NCBI GenBank assembly: GCA_013335275.1
Contig: JAAXVX010000077.1
Coordinates: 1-6,644, forward strand
Origin: Bacteroidales bacterium
Lineage (GTDB): Bacteria > Bacteroidota > Bacteroidia > Bacteroidales > UBA932
Direction of reading: 5' to 3'
Length of the DNA: 6,644 bases
Shown in pieces: positions 1 through 5,568 of this stretch. Numbering within the stretch: the first letter of the stretch is position 1; each line of letters opens with the position of its first letter. Both the position numbers and the translations under genes were made by a program. The notes below the pieces were generated by a model. That model worked only from the letters and a program-made list of their open reading frames with translations. It was not told the origin of the DNA and did no database searches.

Positions 1-411
1 CCCTGTTCCCCCTTTTTGTGCAAACCGGAACTCAATTCCCAAACGGGCAAAGCTGATTTTAAATTGATTGTATGTTCCTCCATACAGAGACATTGAGCTT
101 ACAATGTTATCTCCGCTTTCTGCAATGTTTTGAATGGCTATGAACTGTGCTGCCTGACCCGAAGATGTGGCAACTGCTGACGCAGATGCCTCCAGCGCTG
201 CAACCCTCTGTTCCAGCACACCGGTAGTTGGATTTGAAAGTCTTGTATAAATATGTCCCGGTTCTTTTAGAGCAAAGAGGTCCGCTGCCTGTTGAGAATT
301 ATCGAAAAGGAAAGATGATGTTTGATATAATGGGGTTGCGCAAGGTCCGTTTGAGCCGGATTTGATACGTCCGGCGTGCACCAGTAAGGTGTCAAAATGG
401 TTATAATTCAT
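1..411 (-). CDS. metY: O-acetylhomoserine sulfhydrylase (aminocarboxypropyltransferase), N-terminal part, cut by the window edge
   Basis: PLP-dependent Cys/Met-metabolism enzyme that would make homocysteine (or methionine) from O-acetylhomoserine and sulfide (or methanethiol) in the cytoplasm. Only the first 137 residues are present; the family is usually about 420-430 residues, so the Schiff-base lysine lies outside. Visible family landmarks are the start MNYNHFDTLLVHAG, the TPLYQTSSF stretch (residues 26-34), YTRLSNPTT (55-63; Tyr and Arg contact the PLP phosphate in this fold), the SSGQAA loop (83-88, PLP phosphate binding) and SLYGGTY (108-114; the Tyr stacks on the PLP ring). The LFALKEPGHIY segment favours MetY over cystathionine gamma-synthase or MetB. 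The start is the ATG at 409-411, with A/T-rich upstream sequence and no Shine-Dalgarno site, as is common in Bacteroidota. It lies downstream of a methionine-rich leader ORF, which fits a methionine biosynthesis role. A methionine gamma-lyase is the main alternative. Confidence 0.9.
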   Translation of the reverse strand, partial: MNYNHFDTLLVHAGRIKSGSNGPCATPLYQTSSFLFDNSQQAADLFALKEPGHIYTRLSNPTTGVLEQRVAALEASASAVATSSGQAAQFIAIQNIAESGDNIVSSMSLYGGTYNQFKISFARLGIEFRFAQKGGTG

Positions 412-463
412 TTTGGAAATGATTTATTATTTAAAAACTGTAATTGGAAATGGATTGGATTTA

Positions 464-523
464 TGGGACCGGCCCAATGGATCCGCGCAGGACCCGAATC
501 TAGCTATGCATCTTGCGATGCAT
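464..523 (-). promoter_or_regulatory. Putative methionine attenuator: leader-end hairpin plus competing downstream hairpins
   Basis: Read on the minus strand. Hairpin 1 (523-506) is a perfect 7-bp stem, ATGCATC/GATGCAT, closed by a GCAA tetraloop and made from the last Met codons of the leader. Hairpin 2 (495-479) pairs GGGUCC with GGAUCC (one G-U) around loop UGCGC. Its 3' arm can instead pair GGAUC (484-480) with GGUCC (470-466), and a third small stem UGGG/CCCA (476-473 with 467-464) competes with that. These are mutually exclusive folds, as expected for attenuation. No clear U-tract follows, so I cannot say which fold stops transcription, or whether control is by Rho or by access to the metY start. 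The remaining bases 412-463 are A/T-rich leader with no recognised element. Confidence 0.5.
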
Positions 524-613
524 TCGCATCATCATCATTGATAGTGAGGCAACAGAAAGAAAAGCAGAAGATATTCCGCCTGTTTGAATTTGTATGAAAG
601 TCTCTCTGTTCAT
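500..613 (-). CDS. Methionine-rich leader peptide upstream of metY (37 residues)
   Basis: Short ORF on the metY strand: ATG at 613-611, TAG at 502-500. The peptide begins MNRETFIQIQTGG, has a hydrophobic middle (SSAFLSVASLS) and ends MMMMRMHRKMHS, so six of the last 12 residues are Met, including four consecutive ATG codons. This is the pattern of an amino-acid attenuator leader: scarce charged Met-tRNA would stall the ribosome on the ATG run. The ORF ends 88 bases before the metY start, and a GCAA-loop hairpin overlaps its last codons. A perfect TAnnTTTG promoter box lies about 15 bases before the start. An alternative start at the first ATG of the run would give only a 12-residue peptide. 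The ORF and its composition are seen directly; the regulatory role is inferred from placement before a methionine gene. Confidence 0.72.
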   Translation of the reverse strand: MNRETFIQIQTGGISSAFLSVASLSMMMMRMHRKMHS

Positions 614-627
614 TTTTTAACTTGCTG

Positions 628-659
628 CAAATTTATTTATTTCACTCTATACTTCCAAA
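628..659 (-). promoter_or_regulatory. Bacteroidota-type promoter for the metY leader transcript
   Basis: On the minus strand, TTTG (659-656) is followed by a 20-base spacer and TAAATTTG (635-628). This matches the Bacteroidota sigma-A consensus of a -33 TTG/TTTG element and a -7 TAnnTTTG element at about the expected spacing. It would start transcription around 620, giving a very short 5' end before the leader ATG at 613. Confidence 0.65.
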
Positions 660-713
660 TTTTTGGTCCGATTAATTTTCGTTGAAAAATTTTCGCTTAC
701 AAATTGATACTTT

Positions 714-749
714 TTTGTTTCATTATGTAAGAACAATTCCATACATTTG
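714..749 (+). promoter_or_regulatory. Probable Bacteroidota-type promoter of the hydrogenase operon
   Basis: TACATTTG at 742-749 is a perfect TAnnTTTG -7 box, 19 bases before the hydrogenase ATG at 769. The best -33 candidate is TTTG at 714-717 inside a T-run, with a spacer of 24 bases, somewhat longer than usual, so the promoter may be weak or activator-dependent. Together with the oppositely directed promoter at 628-659 it makes 614-768 a divergent regulatory region. Apart from a GAAAAATTTTC palindrome at 684-694, I see nothing else in it. Confidence 0.45.
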
Positions 750-768
750 CGGCGAAATTTTTTGAAAT

Positions 769-2199
769 ATGTATCATCAGGCGACAGAGATTAGGAGAGA
801 ATTACTACAAAGAGTTTGTGAACTTTGTTTTGAAGAGAAATTAGTAGAGGAAATTGACAGAATACCACTGATAATGAGGCCGAAAGAGAGTGCTTTGAGC
901 CGTTGCTGTATACACAAAGACAGGGCGGTTATAAAGTACAGGTTAATGACTATTCTTGGTTTTAATGTCACCGATGAAACCGATGAACTTACAACGTTAA
1001 GTGAGTATGCAAAAATGTCACTGGATCGTAAGGAGTTTACCGATGTGATGCTCACGGTGGTAGACGAGGCATGCAGCTCTTGCGTCAAGAATAATTATAC
1101 CGTAACAAATCTTTGCCGTGCCTGTGTAGGACATCCCTGCACTTATGCATGTAATAAGGATGCAATTACTATTGACAAGACGGCCGAAATTGACCATTCA
1201 AAATGCGTAAATTGCGGTAGATGCATGGATGCCTGCCGTTTTCACGCCATCGTTTATACTCCTGTTCCATGTGAAGAAGTTTGTCCTGCGGGTGCAATCT
1301 CTAAGAACAGTCTTGGTATTGAGCATATCGACTGGAACAAATGTGTATTTTGCGGAAGATGCAGCATCGCTTGCCCGTATGGGGCAATAATGGAAAAACC
1401 TTCTCTCCTGCATATAATAAGAGATATTCTAAATCCCGATAAAAGGGTTGTGGCAATGGTGGCACCGGCTATCGCCGGTCAGTATAAAACCACATTGTCA
1501 AAAATTTTCGGGGCAGTAAAAAGCTGCGGGTTTGATGATGTTGTTGAGGTTGCACTTGGAGCAAACATTACTTCAAGGAACGAAGCAAAAGAGTGGCAGG
1601 AGCGTATTTTGTTTAAAGGGGAATCTTTTATGACAACATCTTGTTGCCCGTCGTATAAAGAGTGGGCAGCTAAATATCTTCCAGAGCTTGTTCCATATAT
1701 TTCACATACCGGAACACCTGCGTCCTACACTGCCGATCTTGTAAAAAATGGCGACCCCGATGCAGTTACCGTATTCATTGGCCCCTGCATGGCTAAAAGG
1801 ATAGAAGGATTTTATGACCCGAATGTAGATTATGTAATGACCTTCGAGGAACTTGATGCGATGATTGGTGCAAAAGGGATTGATGTTCTTAAATGTGAAA
1901 ATTTCGCTATTGATGAGCAGGTAGACAGAAGCAGCCGGCAGTATGCAAGAACCGGCGGAGTTTCGGAATCTGTGGCACAATATGTGCCGCATCCTGAGTT
2001 CTTAAAGGCAGAAGTAATCAACGGACTCAGCAAAGAATCCGTTAAATTGCTCAAAACAGCAGCCACTACAGGAGTTTCGGAATCTAACCTGATAGAGGTG
2101 ATGATGTGCGAAGGAGGATGTGTGAGCGGATGCGGAGTACTTGTATCTCCCAAAGTTGCAACGAGACAGATTATGGCTCTGGATAAGGAAAAGAGATAA
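769..2199 (+). CDS. Monomeric [FeFe] hydrogenase, group B-like, with ferredoxin-type N-terminal domain
   Basis: Cytoplasmic [FeFe] hydrogenase (2H+ + 2e- to H2, reversible), 476 residues. The N-terminal family signature SRCCIHKDRA is at residues 44-53. Residues 102-202 hold 16 cysteines in ferredoxin-like motifs: CRACVGHPCTYAC (116-128), CVNCGRCMDAC (146-156), PCEEVCP (167-173) and CVFCGRCSIAC (192-202), enough for several [4Fe-4S] clusters. The H-cluster domain has all three signatures: TSCCPSY (L1, Cys292/293), GPCMAK (L2, Cys340) and EVMMCEGGC (L3, Cys447 and Cys451), supplying the four expected ligands. GPC instead of MPC in L2, and the absence of a 2Fe-2S or NuoG-like N-terminus, favour group B over group A. 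The electron partner is presumably ferredoxin (family inference). First gene of the plus-strand operon, 12 bases before the next. The ATG at 769 sits closely behind a -7 box. No HydE, HydF or HydG maturase is in the window. Confidence 0.93.
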   Translation: MYHQATEIRRELLQRVCELCFEEKLVEEIDRIPLIMRPKESALSRCCIHKDRAVIKYRLMTILGFNVTDETDELTTLSEYAKMSLDRKEFTDVMLTVVDEACSSCVKNNYTVTNLCRACVGHPCTYACNKDAITIDKTAEIDHSKCVNCGRCMDACRFHAIVYTPVPCEEVCPAGAISKNSLGIEHIDWNKCVFCGRCSIACPYGAIMEKPSLLHIIRDILNPDKRVVAMVAPAIAGQYKTTLSKIFGAVKSCGFDDVVEVALGANITSRNEAKEWQERILFKGESFMTTSCCPSYKEWAAKYLPELVPYISHTGTPASYTADLVKNGDPDAVTVFIGPCMAKRIEGFYDPNVDYVMTFEELDAMIGAKGIDVLKCENFAIDEQVDRSSRQYARTGGVSESVAQYVPHPEFLKAEVINGLSKESVKLLKTAATTGVSESNLIEVMMCEGGCVSGCGVLVSPKVATRQIMALDKEKR

Positions 2200-2211
2200 A
2201 AAACAAATATT

Positions 2212-3555
2212 ATGGAACGGGAACTGGTAATTTATACGGAGAAGATTAATTGTCAGGATTGCTACAAATGCATAAAGGTTTGTCCCGTAAAGTCTATAAA
2301 AGTTGAGGATTTTAGCGCCTCGGTAATAAATGAAACCTGTGTATATTGCGGCAAGTGCATTAATGCATGTCCGGCAGGTGCAAAGAAATACAGGGAGGAG
2401 ATAGACACTGTTCAGCAGTGGATTGCCGATGGAGAGAAAATTATTGCATGCCTTGCTCCATCTTTTATCTCGGACTTTGGAGACGTTCCGTTTGAATCAT
2501 TGTTAAAAGCCATGTACACTCTTGGATTTAGCGGAGTTTCCGAAACTGCTCTGGGCGCCGATCTTGTAGCCCGCGCGACTAATGAATATCTTTCTTCTAC
2601 GGAAAACCGGATTGTGATTGCGACCTGTTGTCCATCTGTTGTCAATTACATTAAAATATATTTCCCCGAACACGAAAAATATCTTGCCCCTTTTGTTTCT
2701 CCAATGATTGCCCATGCAAGAATGCTGCGCGAAGGAGATTTCCGGGACAGCAAGCTTCTTTTCATTGGCCCTTGTATTGCAAAGAAACAGGAGAGTGATA
2801 TTTACGGAAACGAGATTGATGCTGTATTGACCTTCGAAGAGTTTTTGAAACTTATGGAGGCAGAGGGAATCTATTTTGCAGATATGGACAGGGTATCCCT
2901 TCCCGACAACTTTGTATTTGGCGCATCCGAAAGGGCAGGGCTCTTTCCTGTAGACAGCGGAATGATTAGTACCATGTGCAAGGATGTTGAACCGGTAGAT
3001 GCCGGTTATATGTGCTTTTCCGGAATGAAATCGGTTATGGAGATTTGTGACGAACTTTCGGAATGGAACCCATCGCAAAAGGTTTTCATAGAGTTAATGG
3101 CCTGCGACGGAGGATGCATAAAGGGCCCGGCAACTTCTAAAACAAAAGGAGTTGCAGCAAAAAGAAACAAACTGCTTAAAGATTTTGACATATTTAAAAA
3201 ATCCGGATTGGCAGTGGCACTTCCCGGAGTAGATATAAATCTCTCCAATGAAGCCTATAAGGTTCCGTACAAAATTAACTGTATCTACAGCGAAAGTGAA
3301 ATACAGGAGGTACTCAATTCGATGGGTAAACACACAAAAGCAGACGAACTAAACTGCTCGGGTTGCGGATACGATAATTGCAGGGCGTATGCAGTTGCTC
3401 TTTTGGACGGAAAAGCCGAAAGGGAGATGTGTATATCGCAAATGCGCCGGGAGGCTCAGAATCAGGCCTCGGTTCTTCTTAGAAAAATGCCTTATGGCGT
3501 GGTGCTTGTAGATGAAAATCTGAGGATAGTGGATACAAACGATAAATTTGTATAA
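2212..3555 (+). CDS. Sensory-type [FeFe] hydrogenase (group C-like) with FeS and PAS domains; ends at an in-frame stop inside PAS
   Basis: A 447-residue product as read. Domains in order: two ferredoxin motifs (CQDCYKCIKVC, 14-24; CVYCGKCINAC, 43-53); an [FeFe] H-domain with L1 ATCCPSVV (Cys139/140), L2 GPCIAKK (Cys188) and L3 ELMACDGGC (Cys298, Cys302); a CxxCx4C...C iron-sulfur domain (Cys382, 385, 390, 407); a short linker; and the beginning of a PAS domain (MPYGVVLVDENLRIVDTN, from 426). This architecture is that of the HydS-type regulatory hydrogenases; with the SpoIIE phosphatase downstream it fits the phosphatase-linked class usually called C3. It would sense H2 or redox state, not make bulk H2 (inference). 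TAA at 3553-3555 cuts the PAS domain, but the same frame stays open from 3556 to 3933. Without this stop the protein would be 573 residues. All catalytic ligands are upstream of the stop, so the H-domain could still fold, but output would be uncoupled. Confidence 0.88.
   Translation: MERELVIYTEKINCQDCYKCIKVCPVKSIKVEDFSASVINETCVYCGKCINACPAGAKKYREEIDTVQQWIADGEKIIACLAPSFISDFGDVPFESLLKAMYTLGFSGVSETALGADLVARATNEYLSSTENRIVIATCCPSVVNYIKIYFPEHEKYLAPFVSPMIAHARMLREGDFRDSKLLFIGPCIAKKQESDIYGNEIDAVLTFEEFLKLMEAEGIYFADMDRVSLPDNFVFGASERAGLFPVDSGMISTMCKDVEPVDAGYMCFSGMKSVMEICDELSEWNPSQKVFIELMACDGGCIKGPATSKTKGVAAKRNKLLKDFDIFKKSGLAVALPGVDINLSNEAYKVPYKINCIYSESEIQEVLNSMGKHTKADELNCSGCGYDNCRAYAVALLDGKAEREMCISQMRREAQNQASVLLRKMPYGVVLVDENLRIVDTNDKFV
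3553..3555 (+). other. In-frame TAA interrupting the sensory hydrogenase PAS domain
   Basis: The codons around it read ...NDKFV-stop-LGGEEIGMISEALGG..., which is continuous PAS sequence on both sides with no frame change. A single base substitution (for example from AAA, CAA, GAA, TAT or TTA) is enough to create it. Other genes here end normally at TAA or TAG, so TAA is not evidently reassigned. It may be a real nonsense mutation, a sequencing error, or a read-through site. Confidence 0.85.
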
Positions 3556-3576
3556 CTGGGCGGAGAGGAGATAGGA

Positions 3577-3933
3577 ATGATTTCAGAAGCTCTGGGAGGA
3601 CTTGCCGGGGCCGATTTAAAAAAGATAATAGCCTATCATAAATATTTTTCTGCAGTCCTGCTTAGCGGCGAAGAGGCAAGCGAATTTGATGTAAGAGAGG
3701 AAGGGAAAAACATAAGGCTGTCAATTATCTCGATTCAGCCAAATAAGCTTGTTTGCGGAATTATTCAAAATATGGATGATTCTCAGCTTATGAAAGATAT
3801 TATTTCCGAAAAAATAAAAGAGGTTATCCGGCAAAATGCAGAATCGGTTCAGCGAATTGCATACATCCTTGGCGAGAGTGCATCCTTTACCGAGAGTGTA
3901 CTAAACTCTGTAATAGACAAAGAGAAAAAATAG
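3577..3933 (+). CDS. C-terminal fragment of the sensory hydrogenase: rest of PAS domain plus signalling helices
   Basis: In the same frame as the gene ending at 3555, this 118-residue piece completes the PAS domain (about residues 1-66, with beta-strand-like stretches YFSAVLLSG, NIRLSIISI and KLVCGIIQNM). It then forms a helical tail (about 67-118, SEKIKEVIRQNAESVQRIAYILG) like the coiled signalling linkers that follow PAS domains in HydS-type proteins. It holds no hydrogenase motif and would be meaningless as an independent enzyme. It is best read as the severed output half of the upstream protein. Separate synthesis is conceivable: the ATG at 3577 is preceded by GGAGAGGAGATAGGA, a purine-rich Shine-Dalgarno-like stretch. 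The same bases also encode PAS residues (GEEIG), so the resemblance may be accidental. It ends 5 bases before the phosphatase start, consistent with coupled translation and a direct functional partnership. Confidence 0.7.
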   Translation: MISEALGGLAGADLKKIIAYHKYFSAVLLSGEEASEFDVREEGKNIRLSIISIQPNKLVCGIIQNMDDSQLMKDIISEKIKEVIRQNAESVQRIAYILGESASFTESVLNSVIDKEKK

Positions 3934-3938
3934 CTGCT

Positions 3939-5138
3939 ATGTTTTTTAACGATAAAAACGACGATTTTTTCATAGAGATAGCCCATAGTCAGCAATTTAA
4001 AAAAGGACAGATTGTTGGAGGGGATACCTTTCTTTCGAGAAGTCTCAGGGGGGGAGAGCATTTTGTTTCTGTCCTATCGGATGGTCTCGGCAGCGGTATA
4101 AGGGCAAATGTGCTTAGTACCCTCACTGCTTCGATGGCGGTAAATTACCTCATCCACGAAAAGCCCCTTACAGATTCTTTAAAAAGCATAATGAATACTC
4201 TTCCGGAAGATGCCGGGGAGAAAATCAGCTATGCAACATGCACAATTGCAGAAATTGACAAATCGGGAGAGACTCATATTGTAGAATTTGAAAACCCGGA
4301 CTTCATTCTTTTACGTGAAAACATACATATAGAACCCAGAAAAAAAGTAGTAAAAATTACTACACGTCAGGGAGAGAGAATTTTACTCGAGTCGCACCTG
4401 ATGCTTTTTCTTGGCGACAGGCTCATTTTTGTAAGCGATGGAGTAACTCAAAGCGGACTTGGAACAAGAGCACTTCCGGCCGGGTGGGAGAGGACAAGGC
4501 TGGTCGAGTTTGTCAGCGATTTTGTAACCAAACATCCAGAGGTATCTGCGCGCGACCTATCTAAAATTGTAATGCAAAAAGCTCTTCACAACGATTTGTT
4601 TGAAGCGAGGGACGATATAACCTGCGGAGTTGTTTATCTGAGGGCTCCCAGAAAACTGTTGATTTGTACAGGACCGCCGTTTGACCCGGCTAATGATCCC
4701 GAGATGGCGTCCATATTCGATAAGTATCCCGGAAAAAGAGTTGTTTGCGGAGGTACTACAGCTCAGGTGCTTGCCCGGGAATTAAACCGCAAAGTGAGTG
4801 GCGACGGACGTCAGCAGGTAAAAGCCAACCTTCCTTCAACAGCAAAAATGGAGGGTGCCGAATTCGTAACAGAAGGAATCCTCACTCTTGGCCACCTTGC
4901 CGACCTCATCCAGAATTACAAGGAGGGAGATAAGCCAGAAGAGTCTCCTGCCGCAGATATATTAAAGCTGATAATTGAAAACGATATTATAGACATCTTA
5001 ATGGGGACAAAAATAAACGAGGCGCATTACGACCCCTCTCTTCCCGTTGAAATGGAGATCCGCAGGAATCTTATTCGTCGTCTTAAGGTGCTGCTCGAAG
5101 GGGTATTTCTTAAAAAAGTGCGGATTCGGTATATATAA
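3939..5138 (+). CDS. SpoIIE-type PP2C serine phosphatase linked to the sensory hydrogenase
   Basis: Predicted cytoplasmic Mn2+/Mg2+-dependent protein phosphatase acting on phosphoserine or phosphothreonine, 399 residues. The PP2C/SpoIIE domain covers about residues 8-235. Metal-binding acidic motifs are all present: GGDTF (Asp29), LSDGLGSG (Asp48), FVSDGVTQSG (Asp167) and ARDDITCG (Asp225/226). No membrane segment, PAS or GAF domain is fused to it, so its sensory input is likely supplied by the hydrogenase/PAS protein ending 5 bases upstream. Residues about 236-399 form a further domain starting LLICTGPPFDP and containing VVCGGTTAQVLAREL; I do not recognise a named function for it, and it is rich in charged helices toward the end. 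By analogy with SpoIIE/RsbU systems, a target could be an anti-sigma antagonist or another phosphoprotein, but no such partner is in the window. The start ATG has no Shine-Dalgarno site, and coupling to the preceding gene is plausible. Last gene of the operon. Confidence 0.9.
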   Translation: MFFNDKNDDFFIEIAHSQQFKKGQIVGGDTFLSRSLRGGEHFVSVLSDGLGSGIRANVLSTLTASMAVNYLIHEKPLTDSLKSIMNTLPEDAGEKISYATCTIAEIDKSGETHIVEFENPDFILLRENIHIEPRKKVVKITTRQGERILLESHLMLFLGDRLIFVSDGVTQSGLGTRALPAGWERTRLVEFVSDFVTKHPEVSARDLSKIVMQKALHNDLFEARDDITCGVVYLRAPRKLLICTGPPFDPANDPEMASIFDKYPGKRVVCGGTTAQVLARELNRKVSGDGRQQVKANLPSTAKMEGAEFVTEGILTLGHLADLIQNYKEGDKPEESPAADILKLIIENDIIDILMGTKINEAHYDPSLPVEMEIRRNLIRRLKVLLEGVFLKKVRIRYI

Positions 5139-5146
5139 TGTAATAT

Positions 5147-5560
5147 CTATTTGCTTTTAGGGGCCATTCTCTTTGGTTTTAGCTGGCACCTGCAAGACCC
5201 GGACAACTGAAAATCTTTCGAAACGACTATTGGCATACCATCTCTCTCCCAGTCGTGCATACCACAAGCCAGGCATAATGCATTAAAATTGTTCTCTTTT
5301 AAAACGGGATATAATTTTTTTGATTCCAGGCCAAAGCTGTCTGCAATAATGATTAATTTCCCTTTGTATTGTTCAATAAGCTCAATGGTAAATTCTTCAA
5401 AGGGAATGAAAACAGTCTCTTTTGCTTCAAATCTTTTGTACGAGAACTCATATTCGGTCCTGATATCCAAAAGAACAGCCTCACCACTGCTTAGCAATGG
5501 CGAGGCATCTTTTGGGTAAATATATTCAGTTCCGTCCTGTACTGTGACTATATTTTTCAT
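5147..5560 (-). CDS. Small rhodanese-fold protein lacking the catalytic cysteine, with a C-terminal CxC motif
   Basis: 137 residues, single rhodanese-like domain. Family landmarks are VLLDIRTEYEFSYKRFE (29-45; the LDIRxxxEF element), IPFEEF (52-57) and ACGMHDWERDGMPIV (98-112, matching the usual GGxxxWxxxGxPV ending). The active-site loop, normally CxxGxR/S, reads ADSFGLESK (73-81), so Asp74 stands where the persulfide-forming Cys should be; sulfurtransferase activity is not expected. The tail carries GSCRCQ (Cys123 and Cys125) and then a basic end. It lies 8 bases after the arsenite exporter gene and is probably co-transcribed with it. The CxC pair could bind a thiophilic metal or arsenite, or take part in redox chemistry; this is inference. 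It ends convergently, 8 bases from the stop of the phosphatase gene. The ATG at 5560 gives a compact domain start; it is not preceded by a recognisable Shine-Dalgarno site. Confidence 0.85.
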   Translation of the reverse strand: MKNIVTVQDGTEYIYPKDASPLLSSGEAVLLDIRTEYEFSYKRFEAKETVFIPFEEFTIELIEQYKGKLIIIADSFGLESKKLYPVLKENNFNALCLACGMHDWERDGMPIVVSKDFQLSGSCRCQLKPKRMAPKSK

Positions 5561-5568
5561 GACGGTTT

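Noticed and set aside
506..541. Histidine-rich mini-ORF on the plus strand (ATG at 506, MHLAMHSHHHH, TGA at 539-541), resembling a his-operon leader
   Set aside because: It is the mirror image of the Met codon run, since CAT is the reverse complement of ATG. No histidine gene follows on the plus strand, whereas the minus-strand Met reading leads straight into metY.
397..597. 66-codon plus-strand ORF across the metY start and leader region
   Set aside because: No recognisable protein features. It is antisense to the metY start, the hairpins and the Met leader, and its low-complexity SSS comes from the (CAT)n run.
412..627. SAM riboswitch upstream of metY
   Set aside because: I could not find the paired helices and conserved junctions expected for SAM-I or SAM-II, and most of the space is taken by the leader ORF. 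A covariance-model search would settle this.
2503..3078. 191-codon minus-strand ORF opposite the sensory hydrogenase
   Set aside because: Shadow frame of a gene with clear FeS and H-cluster motifs; no domain features of its own.
3553..3555. TAA reassigned as a sense codon (alternative genetic code)
   Set aside because: The hydrogenase gene ends at TAA at 2199 and the phosphatase gene at TAA at 5138, at sensible family ends, so general reassignment is unlikely.
5289..5519. 76-codon plus-strand ORF opposite the rhodanese-like gene
   Set aside because: Complement of a recognisable rhodanese-fold sequence; no protein signature or promoter.
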